A stretch of DNA of 64,000 nucleotides from VRUE01 sp963715625. GTDB taxonomy: Bacteria; Actinomycetota; Thermoleophilia; Solirubrobacterales; 70-9. Under the pieces are notes generated by a model, which saw nothing but the letters and a program-made list of their open reading frames with translations, searched no databases and was not told the origin of the DNA. The stretch covers positions 2,914,001 to 2,978,000 of the forward strand of contig OY970260.1 of the NCBI GenBank assembly GCA_963715625.1, given 5' to 3'. Every line of letters begins with the position of its first letter. Positions within the stretch are counted from its first letter, which is position 1. The position numbers and the translations under genes were made by a program. This document shows, one piece after another, positions 10,807 through 18,839 of the stretch.

Positions 10807-12315
10807 CTAGTAGGCCCAGTCCGGCTGCTCGCAGGCCAGCTCGACCGCGCGGAAGACGGCCTTGGCCTTGTTGACGGACTCGTTGTACTCGTAGGCGGGC
10901 TTGGCGTCGGCGACGGTGCCGCCCCCGGCCTGGACGTGGACCTGGCCGTCCTTGACGACGACGGTGCGGATGTGGATCGCGGTGTCGAGGTCGCCGTTCC
11001 AGGAGAGGTAGCCGATCGCGCCGCCGTAGGAGCAGCGCTTGACCGGCTCCAGCTCGTCGATGATCTGCATCGCCCGCACCTTGGGCGCGCCGGAGAGGGT
11101 GCCCGCGGGCAGGGCCGAGCGCAGCACGTCCATCGCGCCGACGCCCTTGCGCAGCGTGCCCGAGACCTGGCTGACAATGTGCAGCACGTGCGAGTAGGTC
11201 TCGACGACCATCAGCTCGTCGACCTCGACCGAGCCGTACTCGCAGACCCGGCCGAGGTCGTTGCGCCCGAGGTCGACCAGCATCACGTGCTCGGCCCGCT
11301 CCTTGGGGTCGTTGACGAGGCGCTCGGCGAGGCGGCGGTCCTCCTCCTCGTCGGAGCCGCGCGGGTAGGTGCCGGCGATCGGCCGCGTCTCGACCCGGTT
11401 GCCGGTGACTTTGACCAGCGGCTCGGGCGAGGCGCCGGCGATCTGGAAGTCGCCGAACTCGAGGAAGTACATGTAGGGGGAGGGGTTGACGACGCGCAGG
11501 CCGCGGTAGATCGAGAAGGCCCCGACCGGGGCCGGCGCGCTGAAGCGCTGCGAGGGGACGACCTGGAAGGCGTCGCCCGCATGGATGTACTCGACGATCC
11601 GCTCGACCGCGGCTTCGAAGCGCTCGCGCTCCATGTTGGAGGCGAAGCGGGGCGGCTCGGCAACGGCCGGGTGCTCGGGCGCGGGAACTGCGCCGCGCAG
11701 CCGACGGCGGGCGTCGGCGATCGTCGCCGCGGCGCGCTCGTAGGCGGCGTCGATGCCGCCCTCGTCAGCTGCGAAGGCGCAGGCCATGATCGTCAGCTCG
11801 TGGCGGAGGTGGTCGAAGACGAGCAGCAGGTCGGTCACCATCAGCGCCATGTCGGGCAGGCCGAGCGGGTCGGGATTGGGCTCGCCCAGAGGCTCGACTG
11901 TGCGCACGAGGTCATAGCCGAAGAACCCGACCGCGCCGCCGCTGAACGGCGGCAGGCCCTCGACCGGCGCCGGGCGGAAGCGTGCCAGGCGCTCGGCGAC
12001 GGCGGCGTAGGGGTCGGGGGCCTCGCGCGCGTCGCCGTCCTCGGAGAGCACGCCGTCGCTCCAGCGCAGCACCGAGCGGGGGTGGAAGCCGACGAACGAG
12101 TAGCGCCCGACCTGGCCCTGCTCGGCCGACTCGAGCAGGAAGCAGGGCGCTCCTTCCGGCTCGCCGGCGCGCAGCTTGAGGAAGGCCGAGACGGGGGTCT
12201 CGCAGTCGTCGAGCAGCCGCGCGCAGACCGGCACGACGTTGCCCTGCGCGGCCAGGGCGCGAGCCTCCTCCAGGCTCGGCTCCAGGCGCAGCTCCGATTC
12301 AGCGGCGACGGCCAT
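10807..12315 (-). CDS. trpE: Anthranilate synthase component I
   Basis: A 502-residue chorismate-using enzyme. The N-terminal LLES feedback element is present (CFLLESAEQGQVGRYSFVG), so tryptophan inhibition is likely. The chorismate-binding core includes GDAFQVVPSQRF, ETRPIAGTYPRG, DLGRNDLGRVC, LPAGTLSGAPKVRAM and YGGAIGY. ATG 12315 is inside the end of hisIE, an overlap of 17 bases. That overlap couples histidine and tryptophan genes. Confidence 0.96.
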   Translation of the reverse strand: MAVAAESELRLEPSLEEARALAAQGNVVPVCARLLDDCETPVSAFLKLRAGEPEGAPCFLLESAEQGQVGRYSFVGFHPRSVLRWSDGVLSEDGDAREAPDPYAAVAERLARFRPAPVEGLPPFSGGAVGFFGYDLVRTVEPLGEPNPDPLGLPDMALMVTDLLLVFDHLRHELTIMACAFAADEGGIDAAYERAAATIADARRRLRGAVPAPEHPAVAEPPRFASNMERERFEAAVERIVEYIHAGDAFQVVPSQRFSAPAPVGAFSIYRGLRVVNPSPYMYFLEFGDFQIAGASPEPLVKVTGNRVETRPIAGTYPRGSDEEEDRRLAERLVNDPKERAEHVMLVDLGRNDLGRVCEYGSVEVDELMVVETYSHVLHIVSQVSGTLRKGVGAMDVLRSALPAGTLSGAPKVRAMQIIDELEPVKRCSYGGAIGYLSWNGDLDTAIHIRTVVVKDGQVHVQAGGGTVADAKPAYEYNESVNKAKAVFRAVELACEQPDWAY

Positions 12316-12913
12316 CGAGCACTTCCATCGCTGCGGACTGCGGGACCTCGCGCGAGGCGAGCAGGACGGCGAGGTGGTAGAGCAGGTCGGCGGCCTCTTC
12401 GGCGACGCGCTCGTCGGACTCCTCACGGGCGGCGCGCACCACCTCCTCGGCCTCCTCGGTGACCTTCTCGCCGATCAGCTCCGGGTCGTCGAGCAGCTTC
12501 ACCGTGTAGCTCCCCTCGGGCCGCTCGGCAGCACGGCTGCGCAGCGTGCGCTCGAGCGACGCCAGCATCTCGTGCAGCGCGGGGTCATTCCCGTATTCGC
12601 CATCTATGCGACGGTGAAAACAGCTCCGCTCGCCCGTGTGGCAGGCCGGACCGGTCGGCTCGACCAGGGCGACGATCGCGTCGCCGTCGCAGTCGAGACG
12701 GAGCTGGCGCAGCTTCAACACGTTCCCCGAGGTTTCCCCCTTGCGCCAGATCTCCTCCCGCGAGCGGCTGTAGAAGTGCAGCTCTCCCGTCTCCACGGTC
12801 AGCCGCAGCGACTCCTCGCTGGCGTAGGCCAACGTCAGCACCTCACCGCTCGCGTGATCCTGCGCCACCACCGGCACAAGACCCCGCTCGTCGAAATTCA
12901 GCTGCTCGAACAT
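12299..12913 (-). CDS. hisIE: Bifunctional phosphoribosyl-AMP cyclohydrolase / phosphoribosyl-ATP pyrophosphatase
   Basis: A 204-residue two-domain enzyme for two consecutive steps of histidine synthesis. The N-terminal HisI domain has VTLAYASEES-type sequence (seen as VLTLAYASEES), WRKGETSGN and the zinc ligands in CHTGERSCFHR. The C-terminal HisE domain has EKVTEEAEEVV and EAADLLYHLAVLL. ATG 12913 gives MFEQLNFDERGL. It is the first gene of the trp block in this window; repeat A4 separates it from era. Confidence 0.94.
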   Translation of the reverse strand: MFEQLNFDERGLVPVVAQDHASGEVLTLAYASEESLRLTVETGELHFYSRSREEIWRKGETSGNVLKLRQLRLDCDGDAIVALVEPTGPACHTGERSCFHRRIDGEYGNDPALHEMLASLERTLRSRAAERPEGSYTVKLLDDPELIGEKVTEEAEEVVRAAREESDERVAEEAADLLYHLAVLLASREVPQSAAMEVLDGRRR

Positions 12914-12953
12914 CAGGCAATCGTATGGCAGGTGAGAGCGCACGCCACCGCTG

Positions 12954-13046
12954 GAGGGGAGGGGGATGCCCCCGAACCGGCGGATACTCAAAGTGCCGAG
13001 CTAATTAGCTCGGCACTTGTCGGGGCGGGGGCATCCCCCTCCCCTC
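12954..13046. repeat. Palindromic element family A, copy 4
   Basis: Perfect 21-base arms (12954-12974 and 13026-13046). The core reads ACCGGCGGATACTCAAA, an inner stem GTGCCGAGCT / AGCTCGGCAC, and TTGTCGGG. The inner stem has A-T where copy 3 has C-G, a compensated change. The right arm overlaps the era stop codon. Confidence 0.92.
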
Positions 13047-13938
13047 ACTCGATCCCGAGCCGATCGAGAAGATCCTCATCGCGCCGCCAATGACTGCGAA
13101 CCCGTACCCGGAGGTCAAGGTGGACCTTGGCACCCAGCTCGGCTTCTAGAGAACGGCGTGCGCCGGCGCCGATCTCTTCGACCTTGGCTCCGCCCTTTCC
13201 GATCAAGATGCCCTTTTGCGACTCCGTCTCTGCCCAGACCTCAGCGACGACTGTGATGAGGCCATCCTCGCGCCGGTCCATCTCCTTCACCGCGACCTCG
13301 ACCGAGTGGGGGATCTCCTCGCGGGTGCGGTTGAGGACCTGCTCGCGGATCAGCTCGGCCAACAGCAGCTCGCTCGACTGGTCGCTGTGGTCCTCGGGCG
13401 GGTAGAGGTAGGGGCCCTCGGGGACCAGCTCTCCGAGGCGAGCAACCAGGGCATCCAGACCCTCGCCGCTGCGGGCACTGATTGGGAAGACCTCGTCCAC
13501 CCCGTCCAACTCGGCGGCTTCCGCCAGCACCGGTACCAGCTCGTTAGGGCCGAGGCGGTCCATCTTGTTGACGGCGCAGATCGTCGGCAGCTTGGAGCCA
13601 GCGCCGAGCAGGGCGCGGGCGATGAAGCGGTCGCCCGGCCCCACCCCCTCCTCGCCGTTGATCACGATCAGGGCCAGGTCGGAGTCCGCCAGCTCGCGCT
13701 CGACCCGCTTCTGCATCCGCTCGGTGAGGACGTCGCGGGGGCGCTGGACGCCGGGCAGGTCGACGAGAACGAGCTGGCGGCCGGCCGCGGCGTCGGTGCG
13801 GATGCCGCGGATCGCCCGGCGGGTGGTCTGCGGGCGCATCGAGACGATCGCGACCCGACTGCCGACTATCGCGTTGACCAGGGTCGACTTGCCGACGTTG
13901 GGCCGGCCGGCGAGCCCGATGAAGCCTGCGCGCGTCAC
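13045..13938 (-). CDS. era: GTPase Era
   Basis: A 297-residue GTPase that binds 16S rRNA during 30S assembly. G motifs: GRPNVGKS (12-19), DLPGV for G3 and NKMDRL for G4. The C-terminal KH domain has the GKGGAKVEEIG loop. The GTG start overlaps the ybeY stop by 4 bases (GTGA). Its stop codon lies in the right arm of repeat A4. Confidence 0.96.
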   Translation of the reverse strand: MTRAGFIGLAGRPNVGKSTLVNAIVGSRVAIVSMRPQTTRRAIRGIRTDAAAGRQLVLVDLPGVQRPRDVLTERMQKRVERELADSDLALIVINGEEGVGPGDRFIARALLGAGSKLPTICAVNKMDRLGPNELVPVLAEAAELDGVDEVFPISARSGEGLDALVARLGELVPEGPYLYPPEDHSDQSSELLLAELIREQVLNRTREEIPHSVEVAVKEMDRREDGLITVVAEVWAETESQKGILIGKGGAKVEEIGAGARRSLEAELGAKVHLDLRVRVRSHWRRDEDLLDRLGIE

Positions 13939-14300
13939 ACCAGGCCCCCGAGTACCTGCGCCTGCAAAGCGAGCATCTCGCCGTCGTCGACCTCGTGGTC
14001 GTAGCCGCAGAGGTGCAGCACGCCGTGGACGGCCGCCTCGGCGACGTCGGTGCAGTGCTCCGGGCAGATCACGACGTCGCCCAGCTCACGCGGCCCGGCG
14101 GTCGGTTCGGTGCCGTCGAGCGGGAAGGCGAGCACGTCGGTGGGTGCGTCCTTGCCGCGGTGTTTGCGGTTCAGCTCGCGGATGCGGTCGGCGCCGACCA
14201 GCTCGACTGCGAGGTGGCCGTCGATCACCCCGGCCGCCTCGAGGGCCGCAGCGACCGGCGAACGAAGCTCCACCGGCACGTCGGAGAGGTCCGAACTCAC
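13935..14300 (-). CDS. ybeY: Endoribonuclease YbeY
   Basis: A 121-residue metal-dependent rRNA maturation nuclease. The zinc motif HGVLHLCGYDH (about residues 92-102) is intact, and RELNRKHRGKDAPTDVLAFP is the family signature. The GTG start at 14300 follows an AGAGG ribosome site that belongs to repeat I1. Gene order phoH-ybeY-era is widely conserved. Confidence 0.94.
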   Translation of the reverse strand: MSSDLSDVPVELRSPVAAALEAAGVIDGHLAVELVGADRIRELNRKHRGKDAPTDVLAFPLDGTEPTAGPRELGDVVICPEHCTDVAEAAVHGVLHLCGYDHEVDDGEMLALQAQVLGGLV

Positions 14301-14301
14301 A

Positions 14302-14370
14302 GGACAACCTCTCGTTCGCGTCCCAATCGCCACGGATTCGAGCAACCGGCGATCACCGTGACGCTTGGGG
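14302..14370. repeat. Palindromic leader element family I, copy 1
   Basis: On the minus strand this reads GCGTCACGGTGATCGCCGG, then CGAATCCGTGGCGATTGGGA, CGCGAACG and AGAGGTTGTCC directly before the ybeY GTG. A copy at 58907 ends with AAGGTTGTCC directly before the hydrogenase small subunit ATG. The Shine-Dalgarno sequence is therefore part of the repeat, 7 bases from the start in both. Confidence 0.85.
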
Positions 14371-14373
14371 CGC

Positions 14374-15366
14374 TCACAGACCCGGCGTCGGTCCGTGTTC
14401 CGCTCGGGCCTCGCGCTCGCGGCTGCCGTGCTCGTCGTAGGCGGCGACGATGCGCTGCACCAGCTTGTGGCGGACGACGTCCTCGCCGCCGAACTCGATG
14501 AAGGAGATGTCCTGCACCGAGTGGAGGATGTCGCGGACGACGACGAGGCCGGAGCGCTGGTCGGTGGGCAGGTCGATCTGGGTGACGTCGCCGGTGACGA
14601 CCATGCGCGAGTTGAAGCCGAGCCGGGTCAAGAACATCTTCATCTGCTCGGGGCTGGTGTTCTGCGCCTCGTCGAGGATTACAAAAGAATCATTGAGCGT
14701 CCTTCCCCGCATAAACGCCAGCGGCGCGACCTCGATCACGCCGCGCTCGAAGTAGCCGTTGACCCGGTCGGGGTCGAGCATGTCGAAGAGGGCGTCGAAA
14801 AGCGGTCGCAGGTAGGGGTCGACCTTGGCCTGGATGTCTCCGGGCAGGAAGCCGAGGCGCTCGCCGGCCTCCACCGCGGGGCGGGTCAGGATGACCCGCT
14901 GCACCTGCCGTTCGGCCAGCGCCGCGGCAGCCATCGCGACGGCGAGGAAGGTCTTGCCCGTGCCTGCCGGGCCGACGCCGAAGGTGATCGTGTGGTCGCG
15001 AATCGAGTCGACGTAGCGCTTCTGGTTGAGCGTCTTCGGCGCGACCTTGGTGTTGCGGTGGCGCCAGACGACGTCCTCGAGGATCTCGGCCGGGCTCTCG
15101 TGCGCGTCCAGCGCTCCGGTCACCGCTTCGATCGTCCCCGGCGCGACTTCGTGACCCTGCTCGATCAGCTCGACCAGCTCGTCGACCACGGTCGCCGCGG
15201 TCTGCACGTCGTCGCTCTCGCCATCGAGGGTGAGCACGTTGCCGCGCAGGTGCAGCTCGCAGTCGAGGTGGCCGCGCAGGGCCCGGAGCACGGCGTCCTC
15301 GGAGCCCGCCAGCTCGGCGGCGACGGTGTTGTCGAGGGTCAGCTGCCTACGCGCCAAGCCGCTCAC
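14374..15366 (-). CDS. PhoH family ATPase
   Basis: A 330-residue PhoH-like protein. Walker A is GPAGTGKTF and Walker B is SFVILDEAQN. LTRPAVEAGERLGFLPGDI and MVVTGDVTQIDLP are typical. The family is linked to RNA handling and often sits with ybeY, as here. The start is GTG 15366, overlapping the upstream gene by 20 bases; a later start is possible. Repeat I1 separates it from ybeY. Confidence 0.92.
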   Translation of the reverse strand: MSGLARRQLTLDNTVAAELAGSEDAVLRALRGHLDCELHLRGNVLTLDGESDDVQTAATVVDELVELIEQGHEVAPGTIEAVTGALDAHESPAEILEDVVWRHRNTKVAPKTLNQKRYVDSIRDHTITFGVGPAGTGKTFLAVAMAAAALAERQVQRVILTRPAVEAGERLGFLPGDIQAKVDPYLRPLFDALFDMLDPDRVNGYFERGVIEVAPLAFMRGRTLNDSFVILDEAQNTSPEQMKMFLTRLGFNSRMVVTGDVTQIDLPTDQRSGLVVVRDILHSVQDISFIEFGGEDVVRHKLVQRIVAAYDEHGSREREARAEHGPTPGL

Positions 15367-15778
15367 GCACCGCCGCGCTGACCCGCTTGCCGTCGGCGCG
15401 CCCGGCGACCTTCGGCATCAGCGCCGACATCACCTGGCCCATCTGCTTCTGCTCGGTTGCCCCGGTCTCGGCGACCGCGGCGTCGACCAGGGCGGCCAGC
15501 TCCTCGTCGGAGAGCTGCGCGGGCAGGTAGCCCTCGATCAGCTCGGCCTCGAAGCTCTCGGCCGTGGCCTGCTCGGCCCGGCCCGCCTCGCCGTAGGCCT
15601 CGGCGGCTTCGAGGCGCTTCTTGCGCTCGCGCTGGAGCACGGCGACCTCGTCGCCGTCGCCGAGCTTCGCGTCCTTCTGCAGGGCGTCGACGACCATCCG
15701 CAGGGCGCCCGCCCGCTCGCGGTCGCCCTCCTTCATCGCCGTGCGCACGTCTGCCTGCACCTGCTCGAGAACGCTCAT
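15347..15778 (-). CDS. GatB/YqeY domain protein
   Basis: A 143-residue helical protein with the YqeY fold related to the tail of GatB. Visible landmarks are the N-terminal LEQVQADVRTAMKEGD, then LRMVVDALQ, IEGYLPAQLSDEELAALV and QMGQVMSALMPKVAGRADGK. The exact role is unknown; stand-alone YqeY proteins are thought to bind tRNA or aid amidation. It overlaps phoH by 20 bases and lies 4 bases after the VapC stop region on the same strand. Confidence 0.9.
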   Translation of the reverse strand: MSVLEQVQADVRTAMKEGDRERAGALRMVVDALQKDAKLGDGDEVAVLQRERKKRLEAAEAYGEAGRAEQATAESFEAELIEGYLPAQLSDEELAALVDAAVAETGATEQKQMGQVMSALMPKVAGRADGKRVSAAVRERLGA

Positions 15779-15782
15779 CCGC

Positions 15783-16187
15783 CTAAGGGTAGTCGGCCGC
15801 GTCCGGCACCACGGCGAGGCCCTTGGAGACGAGATCGGCGATGTCGGTGCTGATCAGGGTCCAGCCGTGACGGCGGACGGCGGCGACGTAGGCCGCATCG
15901 TAGGAGGTGAGGCCGTACTCGGCGGCGATCTCGAGGGCCGAAGCGAGGAGGTCAGCGTCGACCCGAGCCAGTCGGTCCCTGCAGCGTGTCAGAACCAGCT
16001 CCGCGATGTACCTGGCATCGTCGTACCTGCCCTTCTTGGCGCCGACTGCGTTCGCCACCTCGTAGAGCGTCAGGTCCAAGGCCGCCAACGGGATCGAGAA
16101 ATCGCGGACGATCGTCCTGGCCGCCGAATGATGGCGGTCCTCCGGTTCGCCCAGGGCCACCCAGACTCCGGCGTCGAGAAGCAGCAT
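15783..16187 (-). CDS. VapC-type PIN-domain ribonuclease toxin
   Basis: A 134-residue PIN domain. Acidic active-site residues are visible: Asp5 (MLLLDAGVWVAL), Glu in LYEVANAVG, Asp in SYDAAYVAAV and Asp in STDIADLV. VapC toxins cut tRNA or rRNA. It starts 1 base after the antitoxin gene, the standard vapBC order. The gene looks intact. Confidence 0.88.
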   Translation of the reverse strand: MLLLDAGVWVALGEPEDRHHSAARTIVRDFSIPLAALDLTLYEVANAVGAKKGRYDDARYIAELVLTRCRDRLARVDADLLASALEIAAEYGLTSYDAAYVAAVRRHGWTLISTDIADLVSKGLAVVPDAADYP

Positions 16188-16188
16188 C

Positions 16189-16410
16189 TCAGTGCGATTC
16201 CCGGTCTTCGCGAATCAGCTGCGCCGCGTCGACGCCAAGGTCGAGTGGACCAATGCGGGCCAGGAGGCGCTCCACCTCATCGCGCGTGTGGCTGTCGGCG
16301 GCGTCCAGCTCCCGCTCCACGAGGCGCTGGAGGAGCCCGCTGCGCGTCTCCCGATTGGCTCGGGCCCGGGCGTCGAGCCGCTCGAGCAGGTTGTCGGGGA
16401 TCGAAATCAT
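16189..16410 (-). CDS. Ribbon-helix-helix antitoxin (VapB-like)
   Basis: A 73-residue protein with an N-terminal ribbon-helix-helix (MISIPDNLLERLDARARANR, then SGLLQRLVERELDA) and a C-terminal toxin-binding tail. ATG 16410 has an AAAGG ribosome site 4 bases upstream; GTG 16422 is an alternative. Upstream is a TATACT-type -10 box overlapping a GTATATAC palindrome, which suits self-repression by the RHH protein. Confidence 0.82.
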   Translation of the reverse strand: MISIPDNLLERLDARARANRETRSGLLQRLVERELDAADSHTRDEVERLLARIGPLDLGVDAAQLIREDRESH

Positions 16411-16429
16411 CACCTTTGCCACAGAGTGA

Positions 16430-16437
16430 GTATATAC
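16430..16437. promoter_or_regulatory. Candidate vapBC operator/promoter
   Basis: The 8-base palindrome GTATATAC overlaps a TATACT -10-like box on the minus strand, 20 bases upstream of the antitoxin ATG. AT-rich sequence is rare in this window, so it stands out. RHH antitoxins commonly bind short palindromes of this kind. Confidence 0.45.
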
Positions 16438-16540
16438 GGTATTGCCGAGAGTTGTTGTCGTCATGCGCCCGACGATCTCAGAACGTGACGCGCGCATGGG
16501 ATACACGTGTGCCGGAAGTGGAAATTCAAACGCGCGGCAC

Positions 16541-17338
16541 TCAGCCGGTGCCCGGAATCTCGACCCGCTCCACCTCTCCCAGCGGCATCTGCAGGAAGCG
16601 GGTGCCGAGGTCGCAGAACGAGTCGACGTCTCCGGTGCAGAGAAAGCGATACGTGCCTTCGGCGGCGGGAGAGCGGGCCAGTCCGCCCCGCTCCAGGGTG
16701 CGCTGGACGGCGGCGGCGACGGCGTGGCCGCCGCTGACCAGGCGCACGTCGCGGCCGAGGATGCGCTGGAGCATCGGGGCCACGAGGGGATAGTGCGTGC
16801 AGCCGAGGATCAGGGTGTCGACCTCGGCCCGCTTCAGCGGCGTGCAGTAGGCGCGCGCCATCTCGAGCACGTCGTGGTCGAAGGGGGAGCCGTCCTGGAT
16901 GAAGGGAGCGAGGTCGGGGGCCTCGACCTCGGTCACCTCGAGCGCCCGGTGCTGGCTCTCGAGCGCGCGGCGGTAGGCGCCGCTCTCGACCGTGTTCGGC
17001 GTCGCCAGCACGCCCACCCGGCCGCTGTCGGTGATCGCGGCTGCGATCTCGGCCTGCGGCTCGACCACGGGCACCACCCCCACCCCGTGCGCGGCCGCGA
17101 CCTCGCGCGCCACGTCCTCGCCGATCGAGGTCGCCGTGTTGCAGGCGATCACCAGCAGCTTGGCGCGGCCGCCGAGCAGGCGCTCGGCGATCGCCGCGAT
17201 CCGCGTCCGCAGCTCATCCGGGTCCTTGACCCCGTAGGGGAACCAGGCCGTGTCGCCGAGGTAGACGTAGTCCTCTTCCGGCAGCGAGACGAGGCACTCG
17301 TGCAGGACCGTGAGCCCGCCGACCCCCGAGTCGAACAT
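16541..17338 (-). CDS. murI: Glutamate racemase
   Basis: About 265 residues. It makes D-glutamate for peptidoglycan. The two catalytic cysteines are in VIACNTATS and LGCTHYPLV. The N-terminus FDSGVGGLTVL is the family signature, but ATG 17338 sits directly before it. The frame upstream continues as ASLPIAM, matching the usual PIGVFDSGVGG, yet holds no ATG, GTG or TTG back to the DUF2269 stop. So either the start is a rare codon such as CTG, or the first strand is shortened. Confidence 0.9.
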   Translation of the reverse strand: MFDSGVGGLTVLHECLVSLPEEDYVYLGDTAWFPYGVKDPDELRTRIAAIAERLLGGRAKLLVIACNTATSIGEDVAREVAAAHGVGVVPVVEPQAEIAAAITDSGRVGVLATPNTVESGAYRRALESQHRALEVTEVEAPDLAPFIQDGSPFDHDVLEMARAYCTPLKRAEVDTLILGCTHYPLVAPMLQRILGRDVRLVSGGHAVAAAVQRTLERGGLARSPAAEGTYRFLCTGDVDSFCDLGTRFLQMPLGEVERVEIPGTG

Positions 17339-17402
17339 CGCGATCGGCAGCGAGGCGTCGAGGCGGTCGCCGCTGGGATCCGAGACCGTCAGCGCCGACG
17401 CC

Positions 17403-17888
17403 CTAGAGGAAGGGCTTGTAGGTCATGAAGAAGATCGTGACGACGACGATCAGGCCCGCGAGCCCTCCCACTTTGCCGAGCCGTTCGCTCACCGCGTTGA
17501 ACTCGTCGCTGAGCGTGTCGCCGGCCTTCAGGTCGCGTTCGGCCAACTCCCTCGCCTTGCGCGTCTGCGGCCGAAAGAAGGCCCCCTGAAGGGCGAAGAG
17601 TCCGATGATCGCCAGGTATCCGACGCTGAGGAACGCCTCGCTGGCGTCCCAGTCGCCGTCGGCCTGCAGGTATATCCCCGCCACCAGCAGGACGATCATC
17701 CCGGGAGAGACGAGGTAGCGATCCACCTTCTGCACTCCGGCGATGATCGCCGGAGTGGCGCGGGGGAACTGCGGCGCTACCGAGAAGAAGAACCCGTAGC
17801 CGAAGGTCGGGCCGAAGGCCAGCACCACCGCGAGGATGTGCAGGAACAGCGCGAACTTGTAGCCCGAGTCAACGATGGTCGCCAGCAT
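17403..17888 (-). CDS. DUF2269-like integral membrane protein
   Basis: A 161-residue protein with four predicted membrane helices: about residues 8-33 (FALFLHILAVVLAFGPTFGY), 60-75, 88-105 and 140-158. The N-terminal HILAVVLAFGP pattern and the long loop rich in charge (KARELAERDLKAGDTLSDEF) resemble DUF2269 proteins. No function is known. It precedes murI and follows repeat H1. Confidence 0.7.
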   Translation of the reverse strand: MLATIVDSGYKFALFLHILAVVLAFGPTFGYGFFFSVAPQFPRATPAIIAGVQKVDRYLVSPGMIVLLVAGIYLQADGDWDASEAFLSVGYLAIIGLFALQGAFFRPQTRKARELAERDLKAGDTLSDEFNAVSERLGKVGGLAGLIVVVTIFFMTYKPFL

Positions 17889-17921
17889 CGCCCGGAAACA
17901 TATTCCACCCGGCGGCAGAAC

Positions 17922-17973
17922 CGGCGAATCTGCATTTACCCCCTCTCAGCGGGGGTAAATGCAGATTCAGCCG
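17922..17973. repeat. Palindromic element family H, copy 1
   Basis: Perfect 18-base arms (17926-17943 and 17951-17968), GAATCTGCATTTACCCCC and its complement, with loop TCTCAGC. It overlaps the prmA stop codon. A related hairpin at 42722 shares the CTGCAT / ATGCAG part and a CAGCG loop. No T-run follows, so it is not a classic terminator. Confidence 0.75.
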
Positions 17974-18839
17974 CTGCGGAGCAGTAGGGCGGCCCAATCG
18001 CCCTGCAAGCGACGGTCCGCCTCGGCGAGGCCGGTGGGGACGAAGGCAGTGACGATCTCGTCGAGCTCGCCGTGAAGGAGACCCGAGAGGAGCAGCACGG
18101 CGGGCGCCGGGGGAGGGTCCGCCGGAGCAACAGCGGGGAGGCTCCGCCGGACCCTCCCCCGCCCCCCGCTGAGCTGGTCGGCAATTTCCCTCAGGATCGG
18201 AGACGTCAAGTTGGCCACTGTCGTCGGGGCGAGGGCTGGCAGCTCTGTTCGTAGGTTGAGCTTCTCTGCCTCGACGTGGACATCGTTGGCTGCGGCGTTT
18301 GCGGCGACCGCCTCGATCGCAGGCTCCTCGTGGTCGTAGCCGCGCACGGGGGACCATCCGAGCTTGGCCGCTGCGATGGCGAGGACGCCGGAGCCGGCTC
18401 CGAGATCGGTGAGTGGTCCCGTCGCTTCTCCGGCATCGGCTAGCTCCAACAGGAGTTCAAGGCATAGCCGCGTCGTCGGGTGGGCGCCGGTGCCGAATGC
18501 TCGGCCAGGGTCTACGACGAGGTTGACGGTGCCCTCGCGGGGCGACTCCCAGGAGGGGCGCAGCCATAGCCGATCGCCGACCAGCAGCGGCTTGTGGAAG
18601 TCCTGCCAGCGGTCGGCCCAGTCGTCGGGCACCTCGGTCGCCACGACCTCGACCAGCCCGTCCCCTGCCGCCACCTCGATCTCGCCCAGCTCCGGCAGCT
18701 CGCCCTCGCCTCCGTAGATCGCGTACTCGACGTAGCCGGGGCCCCGCTCCTCCTCGACCCCGTTGGGGGCCAGCACCGTGAGCTCGGCGAGGACGATCTC
18801 GGCCTGCCCGGGCGTGCAGCGGACCGCCAGGCGGATCAA
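17967..18839 (-). CDS. prmA: Ribosomal protein L11 methyltransferase
   Basis: A 290-residue enzyme that trimethylates L11. The N-terminal substrate domain is followed by RAFGTGAHPTTRLCLELL, then motif I LTDLGAGSGVLAIAAAKLG. ANLTSPILREIADQL takes the place of the usual NxxxxPL post-motif. Then comes an insertion of about 22 residues (GGRGRVRRSLPAVAPADPPP...) encoded by an internal palindrome (J), before AVLLLSGLLHGELD. The order hrcA-dnaJ-prmA is conserved in many Gram-positive bacteria. Confidence 0.88.
   Translation of the reverse strand: MIRLAVRCTPGQAEIVLAELTVLAPNGVEEERGPGYVEYAIYGGEGELPELGEIEVAAGDGLVEVVATEVPDDWADRWQDFHKPLLVGDRLWLRPSWESPREGTVNLVVDPGRAFGTGAHPTTRLCLELLLELADAGEATGPLTDLGAGSGVLAIAAAKLGWSPVRGYDHEEPAIEAVAANAAANDVHVEAEKLNLRTELPALAPTTVANLTSPILREIADQLSGGRGRVRRSLPAVAPADPPPAPAVLLLSGLLHGELDEIVTAFVPTGLAEADRRLQGDWAALLLRSG
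18109..18160. repeat. Palindrome J inside prmA
   Basis: Perfect 20-base arms (18109-18128 and 18141-18160), GGGGGAGGGTCCGCCGGAGC and its complement, with a 12-base loop. It lies in frame in prmA at a surface-loop position between the methyltransferase core and the final strand-helix unit, and adds residues that PrmA proteins normally lack. Confidence 0.8.
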